Shown piece by piece: positions 15,166-24,640 of a stretch of DNA of 37,823 bases. The stretch comes from Bacillus sp. MYb209 (GTDB taxonomy: Bacteria > Bacillota > Bacilli > Bacillales > Bacillaceae_G): the NCBI RefSeq assembly GCF_002975175.1, contig NZ_PCNZ01000026.1, positions 1 to 37,823 on the forward strand, read 5' to 3'. Both the position numbers and the translations under genes were made by a program. How positions within the stretch are numbered: the first letter of the stretch is position 1; the number at the start of each line of letters is the position of its first letter. The notes beneath the pieces are model-generated. The model saw nothing but the letters and a program-made list of their open reading frames with translations, was not told the DNA's origin and did no database searches.

Positions 15166-17421
15166 TTATTTAGCTACATCATTAGAATTTGATGCAAGTA
15201 ATCCATTACCCTGCTCTTTAGAAGTTGTTCCTGCAGGTTTCTGTTCTGGCTTTTGCTCTGGTTTCTGTTCTGGCTTTTCTTTCTCAAGAACTACCACATT
15301 TACTGTTTCAGTTGAGCTGTTTCCTGCCTTATCGGTTGCCGTTACTTGAACTGATATTGTGCCTGGCTTACTTGTATCATACGCTCCTACTGTTACTACT
15401 GGATTTGGATCTTTATTATCTTTTACACTCACTAAACTTCCTGGACTTAATTTATCTCCCACATTTACGGTTACACCTTGTTTCGCCTTTATTACTGGTG
15501 CTTCTGTATCCTTCTCTTCTTCTTTTTCTACTACTTTTACTGTTACCGTTGCAGTTGAGCTGTTACCCGCATTATCAGTTGCCGTTACTTGAACTGATAT
15601 TGTACCTGGCTTACTTGTATCATACGTCCCCACTGTTACTATTGGGTTTGGATCTTTATTATCTTTTACACTCACTAAGTCTCCCGTATTTAAGCTATCT
15701 CCTACATGTACGATTACACCTTGCTTCGCTGTAATTACTGGTGCCTCTGTATCCTTCTCTTCTTCTTTTTCTACTACTTTTACTGTTACTGTTGTACTTG
15801 AACTATTTCCTGATGCGTCTGTTGCCGTTACTGTTACTTGAATTTCTCCTGCCTTACTTGTATCGTACGCTCCTACTGTCACTACTGGATTTGGATCTTT
15901 ATTATCTTTTACTTCTACTAAATCGCCTGCATTTAAGCTATCTCCTACATGTACGGTGACACCTTGCTTCGCTGTAATTACCGGTGCTTCTGTATCCTTT
16001 TCTTCTTCTTTTTCCACTACGTTAACGGTTACTGTTGTACTTGAGCTATTTCCTGAGGCATCTGTTGCCGTTACTGTTACTTGAATTTCTCCTGCCTTAC
16101 TTGTATCGTACGCTCCCACTGTTACTACTGGGTTCGGGTCTTTATTATCTCTTACTTCTACTAAGTCTCCTGCATTTAGACTATCTCCGACATGCACTGT
16201 CACACCTTGCTTCGCTGTAATTACTGGTGCTTCTGTATCCTTTTCTTCTTCTTTTTCTACTACTTTTACTGTTACCGTTGTACTTGAGCTATTTCCTGAG
16301 GCATCTGTTGCCGTTACCGTTACTTGAATTTCTCCTGCCTTACTTGTATCGTACGCTCCTACTGTTACTACTGGGTTTGGATCTTTATTATCTTTTACTT
16401 CTACTAAATCGCCTGCACTTAGACCATCCCCGACATATACTGTCACACCTTGTTTTGCTGTAATTACTGGTGCCACTGTATCTTTTTCAGGTTTCTCTGG
16501 TTTTGTTGTACCACCATCGTTACCATCGCCGCCTGTTGGTGGGGTTGTACCTCCTCCACCATCGTTACCATCTCCACCTGTTGGTGGGTTTGTATTTCCT
16601 CCACCGTCGTTACCATCTCCACCTGTTGGTGGGTTTGTATTTCCTCCACCGTCGTTACCATCTCCACCTGTTGGTGGGTTTGTATTTCCTCCACCGTCGT
16701 TACCATCTCCACCTGTTGGTGGGTTTGTATTTCCTCCACCGTCGTTACCATCTCCACCTGTTGGTGGGTTTGTATTTCCTCCACCGTCGTTACCATCGCC
16801 GCCTGTTGGCGGTTTTGTATTTCCTCCACCATCGTTACCGTCACCGCCTGTTGGCGGTTTCTTATCATTATTAATTGGAGGTATTGAGTTATCTGCAATA
16901 GCTACTCCATCATTGATGTTTAGATCGCCACCAAATACAAAGTTCTTACTATCCTTATTATCCGAGACAGCAGGATAGTTTGTCGCTGATGCTATTGAAG
17001 TATTCAAATCTGAAAAGCGATTACTTGATTTATCACCGTCAATAACTGATGCTAGGTTTCTATCTGAATTTATAGCTGCGGTCGCAATTGAATCAGTTAA
17101 ATCATCAAATTTCTTTTTGGTTTTGTTATTTTCAATGATTCCAGCTAAATTTTGATCTGAGCTACGTTTTGCATTATCAATGATTTCATCAAAATCATTA
17201 CTATTTAAATTTTCAGTTGTTTCATTCTTACTTTCATCTTTTTTCTCATCTTTCTCCTTTTCTTTTTCACTTTCCTTTTTCTTTTTAGATACTGATGCTG
17301 TTTTGGTACTCTTCTTTTCCGAAGAAAACAGCGAGCAGCCTGAAACTACCCCAACACTTAAGGTAGTAGCAGTAGTCGCAAGTAAAACTTTCTTAAAAAT
17401 TTTCGAATAATCTAAAGGCAC
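15166..17421 (-). CDS. repeat-rich Ig-like surface lipoprotein
   Basis: A 751-aa surface protein. The signal ends in lipobox VSGC (Cys29), then come a Ser/Lys/Glu-rich low-complexity linker, a domain of about 110 residues with three related 'DDLTDSIATAAINSDRNLASVI' helices, eight 15-residue repeats (PPTGGDGNDGGGNTN), and five Ig-like repeats of about 79 residues (start DTEAPVITAKQGVTVHVGDSL, end ASGNSSSTTVTVKVVEKEEE) of the DUF5011 type, known as the Cry22Aa Ig-like domain in Pfam. The tail has three EQKP repeats. The Ig-like part should project from the cell wall as an adhesin-like stalk; the DNA repeats make it length-variable. The GTG at 17421 is 8 nt from GGAGG; the TTG six bases earlier is too close. 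It follows the coiled-coil/TM gene by 75 bp and may be co-transcribed. Confidence 0.8.
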   Translation of the reverse strand: MPLDYSKIFKKVLLATTATTLSVGVVSGCSLFSSEKKSTKTASVSKKKKESEKEKEKDEKKDESKNETTENLNSNDFDEIIDNAKRSSDQNLAGIIENNKTKKKFDDLTDSIATAAINSDRNLASVIDGDKSSNRFSDLNTSIASATNYPAVSDNKDSKNFVFGGDLNINDGVAIADNSIPPINNDKKPPTGGDGNDGGGNTKPPTGGDGNDGGGNTNPPTGGDGNDGGGNTNPPTGGDGNDGGGNTNPPTGGDGNDGGGNTNPPTGGDGNDGGGNTNPPTGGDGNDGGGGTTPPTGGDGNDGGTTKPEKPEKDTVAPVITAKQGVTVYVGDGLSAGDLVEVKDNKDPNPVVTVGAYDTSKAGEIQVTVTATDASGNSSSTTVTVKVVEKEEEKDTEAPVITAKQGVTVHVGDSLNAGDLVEVRDNKDPNPVVTVGAYDTSKAGEIQVTVTATDASGNSSSTTVTVNVVEKEEEKDTEAPVITAKQGVTVHVGDSLNAGDLVEVKDNKDPNPVVTVGAYDTSKAGEIQVTVTATDASGNSSSTTVTVKVVEKEEEKDTEAPVITAKQGVIVHVGDSLNTGDLVSVKDNKDPNPIVTVGTYDTSKPGTISVQVTATDNAGNSSTATVTVKVVEKEEEKDTEAPVIKAKQGVTVNVGDKLSPGSLVSVKDNKDPNPVVTVGAYDTSKPGTISVQVTATDKAGNSSTETVNVVVLEKEKPEQKPEQKPEQKPAGTTSKEQGNGLLASNSNDVAK
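15270..16490 (-). repeat. five tandem Ig-like domain repeats
   Basis: Inside the lipoprotein gene, five copies of a unit of about 237 bp code for the DUF5011-type domains. The three central copies are almost identical, which suggests recent duplication or gene conversion; the two downstream (C-terminal) copies are more diverged. Confidence 0.8.
16508..16862 (-). repeat. 45-bp tandem repeats (VNTR)
   Basis: Eight copies of a 45-bp unit coding PPTGGDGNDGGGNTN-type repeats in the lipoprotein gene; at least four consecutive copies are identical. Copy number is expected to vary between strains. Confidence 0.85.
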
Positions 17422-17496
17422 AATCAATTCCTCCCCATTACTTAACCTGCACTTATAGTTGCTACAGAGGTAGCAGAACTATTAGGTGTAGAATTG

Positions 17497-18837
17497 TTAA
17501 TTTTTTTCGAGCAAATCTTTATTTCCAACCTTTTGAGCAAACTTCTTAGCTTCCTCAGATTTATTTAATTTCAAATAACTATTAACAATAATTCCTTCTC
17601 TTCTTCCATCTAGTGGAACACTATCTTTTAATTTAATAACTTCTTCATGTTTGTCATCTAATGCTGCAATTTCAAAATTAATTAGTGGATTTTTTGTTTT
17701 AAGTTCTTTTACTTTTTTCAAATTATCTACTGCTATATAATATGAAACTACTGATTCTGCAAAATCTTGCTCTGAGTCAATAGCCTTTTGTGCTTTACCG
17801 CTTAATAGATAAGTAAATAAAACTGCCTTTTTATCTTCTTTCCCTAGTTTTTTATAATCAACTTTATCAAACTCCAAGGCAGCATCTTGATATTTTTGAA
17901 CTGCAGATAATCTTAATCCATTTATTAAATTCGCATTAACTTCTAAACTATTTACATTATTTGCAGATGCAGCCTGTAAATTCTTCAAATTGCTAAAGGT
18001 AAAACCTGCTAATACTAATAAAACAATCGATGCGACTCCTATAATAGCGTACTTATATTTTTTCATATTATTTAAGATTCCTTTTTTTTCGATTACTACT
18101 TTCTCTTCTTGTTCAAATTTTGTTTCATTTGGTAGATTTCTTTCCTTATTTAAATTAATTTCATCACTTTCTGGTTCCCTTTTAGCCTCAACTATTTTTT
18201 GTCTCTTTTGTGCTTCTTCTATTCTCTTTTCTTCCTCTAATCTTCTTTTTCTTACTTCTTCAAGTTTCTTCTCTTCTTCTTTCCGTCGTGCTTCAGTCTG
18301 TTTCCTTGCTTCTTCTTCCGCCTTTCTACGCGCTTCCGCTTCTTCACTTTTCCTTGCTTCTTCCTCTGCCTTTCTACGTGCCTCCGCTTCTTCACGTTTC
18401 CTCGCTTCTTCCTCTGCTTTTCTACGTGCTTCCGCTTCTTCACGTTCCCTTGCTTCTTCTTCCGCCTTTCTACGTGCTTCCGCTTCTTTACGTTTCCTTG
18501 CTTCTTCCTCTGCTTTTCTACCTTCTTCTACTTCTGGTTGTTCTTTATTAAAATCGCTTTCAGAAGTGCTTGACTGTTTTTGAATTGTCGTAATCCAATC
18601 AAGAGCCGGATTACTATTTGAAGCTTCATTTTTAGGTGTATTTAAAACTACACTTTCTTCTCTATTTCCACTTTGTTTCAACTGTTGTTCTAAATGCTCT
18701 TGCTGAAATTGCTCACTTACTTGATCCTCATGGATATCCCCATATTGTTCTTCTTCCTCTGCTAGTAATCGTTCTCGTCGTTCTTTTTCTTGTCTAATCC
18801 TTTCTTTAATTACGTTTCTTTTTCTATTATTTTGCAT
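17497..18837 (-). CDS. coiled-coil membrane protein with EssB/YukC-like end
   Basis: A 446-aa bitopic membrane protein. Residues about 100-200 are a near-perfect repetitive coiled coil (EARRKAEEEARKREEA units), residues about 260-282 a single TM helix (YKYAIIGVASIVLLVLAGF), and the C-terminal 165 residues lie outside and carry TPR-like helices: 'QKYQDAALEFDKVDYKKLGKEDKKAVLFTYLLSG' and 'INFEIAALDDKHEEVIKLKDSV...EEAKKFAQKVGNKDLLEKN'. This end resembles the extracellular domain of EssB/YukC of type VII secretion, but the usual N-terminal pseudokinase is absent and replaced by the coiled coil. Could be a scaffold for the surface lipoprotein coded right after it. EssB relation is inferred from memory. 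No ESX ATPase or WXG100 gene is in this window. Confidence 0.6.
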   Translation of the reverse strand: MQNNRKRNVIKERIRQEKERRERLLAEEEEQYGDIHEDQVSEQFQQEHLEQQLKQSGNREESVVLNTPKNEASNSNPALDWITTIQKQSSTSESDFNKEQPEVEEGRKAEEEARKRKEAEARRKAEEEAREREEAEARRKAEEEARKREEAEARRKAEEEARKSEEAEARRKAEEEARKQTEARRKEEEKKLEEVRKRRLEEEKRIEEAQKRQKIVEAKREPESDEINLNKERNLPNETKFEQEEKVVIEKKGILNNMKKYKYAIIGVASIVLLVLAGFTFSNLKNLQAASANNVNSLEVNANLINGLRLSAVQKYQDAALEFDKVDYKKLGKEDKKAVLFTYLLSGKAQKAIDSEQDFAESVVSYYIAVDNLKKVKELKTKNPLINFEIAALDDKHEEVIKLKDSVPLDGRREGIIVNSYLKLNKSEEAKKFAQKVGNKDLLEKN

Positions 18838-18970
18838 ATAACAACAATGGCCTCCTTTCTATTGGTACCTCATAAATAAGATTAATTAAATTATTTATCC
18901 TTCATAATTAATCATGAGATATTTCTATAGAAAAACTAAGGAAAAATAAAGATAATATTATTTTTTAAGC

Positions 18971-19031
18971 ATGATAAATAAAAAGAAGGATAAACAGGTA
19001 GCACCCATTTATCCTTCTTTTTATTTATCAT
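18971..19031. terminator. 24-bp perfect inverted repeat, terminator
   Basis: Arms 18971-18994 and 19008-19031 are perfectly complementary (core AAGAAGGATAAA/TTTATCCTTCTT) with a 13-nt loop and T-rich arms, so it may terminate on both strands between the sigma factor gene and the coiled-coil gene. The rest of 18838-19151 shows no gene. Confidence 0.75.
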
Positions 19032-19151
19032 CCATTGAGTTTATAGTACATGTTATAGCCTTAATACACCACTTTGTTCCCAACTTTTAGATAGAAAAAG
19101 ATATAACACACTCGTTATACTGTATATTCTGATAAATATGAATATATATTT

Positions 19152-20123
19152 TCACGCCATATTAAGTTCATCCATTACTTTCAACTTTTCATGTAGTAGA
19201 TTAAAAATTTCATCTTTATAGTCACACTTCTTCAATTTTTTAATTGCTTCATCCTTTATTTGCGACACTCTTTCAGTTGTTATCATAAGTGCTTTTGCAA
19301 TTTCTTTATGCAAATACACTTTACCATCCAGAAGACCAAAACATAGATTTAGTACCATCTTTTGCTTTGGGTTTAATACTTCATCAAATATTAACCATAT
19401 CTCGTAATTTAAGTCCTCAATTACCATCTCATTTGTTGAAGGAATTGCTGAACTTTCATCATAGAATGGATTTGATATACCTATATCTTCATTTATTGTA
19501 TCTATATCCAAAGTCATAGTAGTAGCTCGCTTATAATATACGTTGTGCCTAATGACTGTTTCGCTAGTTACATTTAACTCTTTTACTACTTCTTCCACTG
19601 AAGGGGTTCTGTTGTACATTTGTAGATATTTATCTTCTAACTCGACATATTTTAAATTAAATTGATTCACATAATTAGGTATTTTAAAAGGCCCAGACTT
19701 TTTTTTACATATAATTCCTAACATACTTTTTTGTATCCACCAAAAAGCGTATGTGGAAAAGCAATAGCCTAAAGCCGGATTAAAATCGTCCATTGCCCGT
19801 AACATTCCCTCATTTCCTTCTTGAACCAGATCATCAAACTCTATATCAGGGTGCTTGTTTTTGTACTTTCTTGCAATAGATAATACTAGTCCTACATTCA
19901 CATGAAACAAATAATCACGTAGATCCTTTTCACCATGTTTGTACCGCTGAAATAATTTTAAACTTTCTTGTTTTGATAGTACCTTATAATTTCCTATTTC
20001 CTTAATTTCAAAAGTGTTTCCTTCTGGATAAGCCTTTGGCTTAATACTTCTTGCAGTAGAACCTTGTGTTATAGTTTTATTTAATGACTCATCGCGATTC
20101 AAGCTGCTATATGATTGATTCAT
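19152..20123 (-). CDS. sigma-70 family RNA polymerase sigma factor
   Basis: A 323-aa sigma factor of the RpoD/SigK-like class. Region 2 is clear: 'LRDYLFHVNVGLVLSIARKYKNKHPDIEFDDLVQEGNEGMLRAMDDFNPALGYCFSTYAFWWIQKSM', with the core-binding and -10 recognition helices; region 3 'RTPSVEEVVKELNVTSETV'; region 4 'LNPKQKMVLNLCFGLLDGKVYLHKEIAKALMITTERVSQIKDEAIKKLKKC'. The N-terminal 40 residues replace region 1. GGGAGGA precedes ATG. It would redirect host RNA polymerase to plasmid promoters, perhaps including those of the surface genes downstream; the target promoters are not known. A zinc-finger gene precedes it by 22 bp. Confidence 0.9.
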   Translation of the reverse strand: MNQSYSSLNRDESLNKTITQGSTARSIKPKAYPEGNTFEIKEIGNYKVLSKQESLKLFQRYKHGEKDLRDYLFHVNVGLVLSIARKYKNKHPDIEFDDLVQEGNEGMLRAMDDFNPALGYCFSTYAFWWIQKSMLGIICKKKSGPFKIPNYVNQFNLKYVELEDKYLQMYNRTPSVEEVVKELNVTSETVIRHNVYYKRATTMTLDIDTINEDIGISNPFYDESSAIPSTNEMVIEDLNYEIWLIFDEVLNPKQKMVLNLCFGLLDGKVYLHKEIAKALMITTERVSQIKDEAIKKLKKCDYKDEIFNLLHEKLKVMDELNMA

Positions 20124-20145
20124 ACCTATTCCTCCCTTCTCATTT

Positions 20146-20376
20146 TTAACGAATTGTTTCTAAAAACATCTTTGTCTCCTTTTGTACGTTACTAATCAAC
20201 TTACAATTCCTTGCGCATGTATTGGCCACTTCTTTATGTGCTTTCGTTTTTCTCAATTCTATATAAATATCGCATCCTTTGCAGATGCTACTAATACCTT
20301 CCATTATTTCTAATTGTCTTCTTCTTTCATATAAAAACTGCTCTTTTGTTTTCTTCTCGCTTACTCGTCTCCCCAT
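20146..20376 (-). CDS. small zinc-finger protein next to sigma factor
   Basis: A 76-aa basic protein with 'CKGCDIYIELRKTKAHKEVANTCARNC': a C-x2-C and a C-x3-C pair about 20 residues apart plus a histidine, matching the C2HCIx2C zinc-finger family of Bacillus phages and chromosomes as I recall it. The ATG at 20376 is set by GAGGTG at 6 nt; a GTG three codons earlier overlaps the ribosome binding site. It is the first gene of an operon with the sigma factor and may regulate it, as anti-sigma or co-regulator (inference). Confidence 0.6.
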   Translation of the reverse strand: MGRRVSEKKTKEQFLYERRRQLEIMEGISSICKGCDIYIELRKTKAHKEVANTCARNCKLISNVQKETKMFLETIR

Positions 20377-20908
20377 TTGTTTCACCTCGTATACATGAAT
20401 AGTATTATTTAGTCATTAAAAACTACTATCGATATTACATAGATACGAAACTTCACCTTAAAACTCTTCCAAATTTATCCTGTATGTATATGATATAGGA
20501 TTATAACAAAATGTAAAACAAATTATTCCAAAAATTTCAAAAATTACTGAGATATTAAAATATCCATCATTTCCTTATGATTAAACTAATTATATTTATA
20601 TAAATCTTGATAATCATCAAGGTTTATATACAATTTAAACCCTGATGACTATCAAGAACACGTATAAAATAATGGATGTTTTGTATTCTTCTATACAAAA
20701 CATCCGTTTAGAAAGAGTAAAAAATAAATTTACCTTTAAAGCTTCCAAATTTATATTTCCTCGAATCTCATATGTAATTTTTTGTATAATTAACATAGAA
20801 ATTTCGATTTTATAAAAACCACTCATTCTAGTTATGGTATAGAAAAGTAATTAATCATTTCTATCCCTTATTAATATGTTTTTTAACTTATTTCAATTAA
20901 AATAGCGT
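20377..20908. other. gene-free stretch with two strong hairpins
   Basis: No gene supported. A 21-bp imperfect palindrome (20606-20626 and 20635-20655, 19 of 21 pairs) and a perfect 13-bp hairpin GGATGTTTTGTAT/ATACAAAACATCC (20674-20705) lie in tandem. On the minus strand the second is followed by ATTATTTTATA and could terminate the primase-like gene, although 200 bp beyond its stop. Confidence 0.55.
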
Positions 20909-22222
20909 TTATCTCACTTTCTCTATTGCTGGAATATAATCGTTTAACAGCAAATCATCTAGCCCCTTTCCAAGATTAATATCCCAACTTGCATAATTAA
21001 TACTTATCCCTTCTTGATAAAGCGCTTGCGCACATTCTAATAACGACCGCTGAACATCAGAATTTGTAATCATATCCATATCTAAAGCGAACGTCGCCTG
21101 TTTAACCCCCATTTTTTTTAATGGTTCAATTAATATTCTCCATACTTTAACCCCAGGTATTGATACGACTGTGGTACCATACATTACTTTTTCCTCATTT
21201 GTTAGAAGCTCGTCTAAGTTTTCAGCAGAAATATCAGACTTTAGACTCCCTTCTGAAATCCATACATTATCCTTTTTTATTAGTTCTCCACGTTCCAAAC
21301 TTTTCAACTCTCGACTAGGTACTGCTACATGTATTGGTAATGGGTTCCCAACTCCTGTTCCATAAAATTTCCCACCTGAGCTGATCCAAATATATTTACT
21401 TTCTAACTTTAATTGTACTTCACCTAATTTTTCACCTTCATAATTAATTTCATACCATTCTTTAACATCGACTTTACCTTTAAATATAGACTCTATCTTC
21501 CCATTGATTTTATAGGTCACCTCTATAGTATTGGGTTGCTCAATAACTTCTGCCTTAAAGCTTGGTTTATGATTTTTTACAACTGTCATATATTCAGGAT
21601 TATCAATTCTACATTGAAAACCGCATATCTGATTATATATATTTCTCTGCGGTATTAATAAAGAATCTCTCCTTCCTGCAAACGTGAAATATCTTCCATC
21701 CTTTGTTTCTTTTGCATAAAATCCTGGAATTCCAACAATATAGCTTGTTTTCCCCCCTACTTTTTTTATTAGCTCTTTCGTAGTATCCCAAGGTTTAATA
21801 GGAAAACTTTTGTAATTTCTAGCATTTATTACTTCTCTTGTAATCCTACGTTTTGATCCCGTTAACATTTTAATATGTTCATCTCTCACGTCTAAAAATT
21901 CTAGGAATAAAGTGTAAATAATATCAAGGGTGTAATCATTTTTCTTCCTATGTTCCTTAATCATCTGATTTTGAGAAAAGTCATATCCCCTTTTTTGATT
22001 TTCAGCTACTACATGTAAATAGCCTGCTTCCCCGAATTCTGTTTCTGATGAAATTCGTCCACATATTATTTTGGTTTCAGAATCATTAACCATGCACCAT
22101 CCTTGCTTACCACATATAGGGCACGTTGTTCTATAATATTCGAACCATCTCTCATTACTCCCCTTATTCATGCTTCTCACCGGTCTTAATATTCTACTTG
22201 CTGTTAACTTTTCAATTGACAT
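20909..22222 (-). CDS. primase-like protein with zinc finger and DUF3854/Toprim-like domain
   Basis: A 437-aa protein. Near residues 34-56 'CPICGKQGWCMVNDSETKIICGR' is a DnaG-type zinc ribbon; the C-terminal part (VMYGTTVVSIPGVKVWRILIEPLKKMGVKQATFALDMDM, then 'INYASWDINLGKGLDDLLLNDYIP') matches DUF3854, a Toprim-like domain with DxD (ALDMD) and the closing 'GKGLDDLL' that hosts the last metal-binding acid. This suggests a plasmid or phage primase that acts in replication initiation or lagging-strand synthesis during conjugation. No helicase domain follows. AAGGAG lies 7 nt before the ATG at 22222. The third leader element lies just upstream. Confidence 0.7.
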   Translation of the reverse strand: MSIEKLTASRILRPVRSMNKGSNERWFEYYRTTCPICGKQGWCMVNDSETKIICGRISSETEFGEAGYLHVVAENQKRGYDFSQNQMIKEHRKKNDYTLDIIYTLFLEFLDVRDEHIKMLTGSKRRITREVINARNYKSFPIKPWDTTKELIKKVGGKTSYIVGIPGFYAKETKDGRYFTFAGRRDSLLIPQRNIYNQICGFQCRIDNPEYMTVVKNHKPSFKAEVIEQPNTIEVTYKINGKIESIFKGKVDVKEWYEINYEGEKLGEVQLKLESKYIWISSGGKFYGTGVGNPLPIHVAVPSRELKSLERGELIKKDNVWISEGSLKSDISAENLDELLTNEEKVMYGTTVVSIPGVKVWRILIEPLKKMGVKQATFALDMDMITNSDVQRSLLECAQALYQEGISINYASWDINLGKGLDDLLLNDYIPAIEKVR

Positions 22223-22250
22223 CACATATCTCCTTTTCCCTTAATCAAAT

Positions 22251-22345
22251 AGAAAAGCCCTTTGGAATACGGAGGTTAAATACCACACAAACGTGTAATT
22301 TAATCCGTAACCCGAAGGGCTTTATGTAATCACTAGAAACTAAAA
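22251..22345 (-). promoter_or_regulatory. structured leader element, copy 3
   Basis: On the minus strand AAGCCCTT (22323 down) pairs with AAGGGCTT (22263-22254); inside, TACGGATTAAAT pairs loosely with ATTTAACCTCCGTA. TTCTATTTG follows the last arm. A good promoter lies upstream on this strand: TTGATT, 17 nt, TATATT. It belongs to the primase-like gene. Confidence 0.6.
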
Positions 22346-22744
22346 AAATTAACAAGTTATAATAAGAATATACTAAAAATTCTTTATTTAATCAAATAAT
22401 CTTCCAATATTATTAAACTCCACACTATAATTATACATGGGCATCTCACTACTTAAACCCTTTTGGACCTTTTGAAGCGAAAACTTCTTCGGAATCAGAT
22501 ACTATTTTAGCAATCTATATTTACCAAGCTATAAGGGTCCCCCTTATTAACCGTTCACTAATGTTTTTCTGCTTACTTTTTTTGGTACAGTATACTCTCT
22601 ACTAACCAATTAATTGCGCTATTAAGCGCATTCTTCTTGACCATAATCCATTCCTTGTAAATAAGCATCATAACATTATATTTTGTTCAAAATTAATTAG
22701 TCCTACTTAAAAACAATTTAGAACAAGGACTATAAAACAGTCAT
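22346..22744. other. gene-free stretch before the satellite
   Basis: AT-rich DNA without a gene I can support. It leads into the tandem array. It holds the promoter of the primase-like gene near its left end. Confidence 0.4.
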
Positions 22745-24640
22745 ATAATTATCAATCTCATGTTGATACCAACAGAAAATCAATACATCTCACCCGCATT
22801 TGACATTGACATATAAACTGAGATTAACATGTCAAATAAGGCGCACCAACTTTATCATTGGTATCCATCGATTAACATTAACATAACGTTGACAAGCGGG
22901 CACTTATCAAAAATGTTTGTACCTATCTAAACTTCAAGATCTATATTAGTTGAACATTAGTCCATTGCAACGGATTGTACGGAAGTAAGTTAATTAATAA
23001 CCTACCTTTGAAAATGTTTTAATGCTAGTAATACATAAAAAAAGAAACACCATGAAACTATCAATCGCATGTTGATACCGATGAAAAGATAACCGATTTT
23101 TAATCTCTTATTTGTTATTAATATGTCAACCAAGATTAACATGTTAGATGATTGTTTTCTTTTGTTATCAATATCATTTCGATTAAGATTGACATAACAT
23201 TAACAATAAGGTGTCAAAAAAGAAGAAACGTTTATAGCTTTCAAGATTTCAAAATCTATATCGGTTGAATTTTTTATTCTGTGGCAGTTTTCTCGAAGTG
23301 AATCTAGTGACGATCTATCCTAGAAAATGTTTCGACACCATCAAAACACAGTTAAAAATTTAATCGGGATAATAAATGATGACAGTAATTCAATGATTTT
23401 TACCCTTTGTTTATCATTGACCTATAGTCTGAAACAACACATAGAGAAGAATACTGTCTATATTATTAATCTCATATCAACAATTCGTATTTAACATCAA
23501 TATGACATTAACAATTAAGTAGTTGAAATACGCATAGATGCAGACCTTGAGTCTTCGAAATCTGCATTAGTTATAAATTTATCTACCACAACAGATTTCT
23601 ATTGAAAAATAAAAAAGAAACACTTTAAAAGAACTATAATTGTGGTTAGAAACTAACAAGAACTCCATACAATTGATAATTTTTTATTAGTGGCACCCAA
23701 AAATTTAGAAGTTTCCCCTTTGTTTATCATTGATATATAACCTGAGATTAACATGTTAAGCATTTGTTTTCTTTTGTTATCAATATTATTCTAGTTGATA
23801 TTGATATAACATTAACAATAATGTGTCAAAAAAGGAAAAGTGTTTATAGCTTTCAAGATTTCAAAATCTATATTAGTGAAAATTTTCTTCTGTGACGGTT
23901 TTCTCGAATTGAATCTAGTGATGATCTATCCTTAAAAATATTTCGACACTATCAAAACATAGTGAAAATTTAATCGCAATAATAAATGACGACAGCAATT
24001 CAATGGTTTTCACCCTTTGTTTATCATTGATATATAGTCTAAAAGCAATACGTATAGAGAAATGCTGTCTATATTGTTAATCTCATATCAACAATTTGTA
24101 TGTAACATCAATATGACATCAACAATTAAATAGTTGAAATACGCATAGATGCAGATCTCGGGTCTTCGAAATCTGCATTAGTTAAAAGTTTATCTACCAC
24201 AACCGATTTCTATTGAAAAATAAAAAAAGAAAACACCCTAAAAGAACTATAATTGTGGCTAGAAACTAACAAGAACTCCATACAATTGACAGTTTCTTAT
24301 TAGTAACACAAAAAAATCAACAGTTTTCTCTTTATTTATCATTGATATATAACCTGAGATTGACATGTTAATAGGGCTAGTTATCAATTAATGATAGTTT
24401 CATATCAACTATCACCAATCCGTATTAACATGACATTAACAATTATCGATTCTAAAATTGAGAATATACATACAAATAGAGTTTTAGATTCTACATCTAT
24501 TAAAAGGCTTTTTTCTATAGCAAAATTCACTGAATAAACCGGAGAAGATATCATTCTTAAAAGCATTTTGATAGTAGCCAAAAACAATAAATCGTTTTTT
24601 ATTACTTCCGATTTAAAAGTAGCCATTGTATGAATCAATT
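22745..24640. repeat. array of about six diverged 300-bp tandem repeats
   Basis: A TTTATCATTGATATATAACCTGAGATT-type block recurs at about 22.80, 23.11, 23.41, 23.72, 24.02 and 24.33 kb. Spacing alternates around 297-315 bp and the units pair into a higher-order repeat of 612 bp (23241 matches 23853; 23561 matches 24172). Each unit also has ACATTAACAAT words, a partial palindrome such as AAGATTTCAAAATCT, and a run-out block. No coding frame is conserved across the units. This looks like a centromere-type or origin-type array. Confidence 0.75.
23743..23759 (+). promoter_or_regulatory. shared 17-bp site in the satellite
   Basis: TGAGATTAACATGTTAA, containing the palindrome TTAACATGTTAA. It equals, base for base and in reverse orientation, the site at 25161-25177 upstream of tubY. 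Close versions lie at 22819, 23131 and 24355, one per A-type unit. It is a candidate operator/partition word. Confidence 0.65.

Noticed and set aside
15225-18583. Plus-strand frames rich in leucine, tryptophan or serine opposite the two repeat genes
   Set aside because: They are mirror images of repetitive minus-strand genes, without start signals.
20635-20826. 63-codon minus-strand frame
   Set aside because: It runs through two strong hairpins and has no ribosome binding site.
24405-24638. 77-codon minus-strand frame
   Set aside because: It lies in the last satellite unit and has no ribosome binding site.
22745-24640. CRISPR or tandem gene array
   Set aside because: Units are about 300 bp and diverged, with no spacers of constant length; no reading frame is kept from unit to unit.
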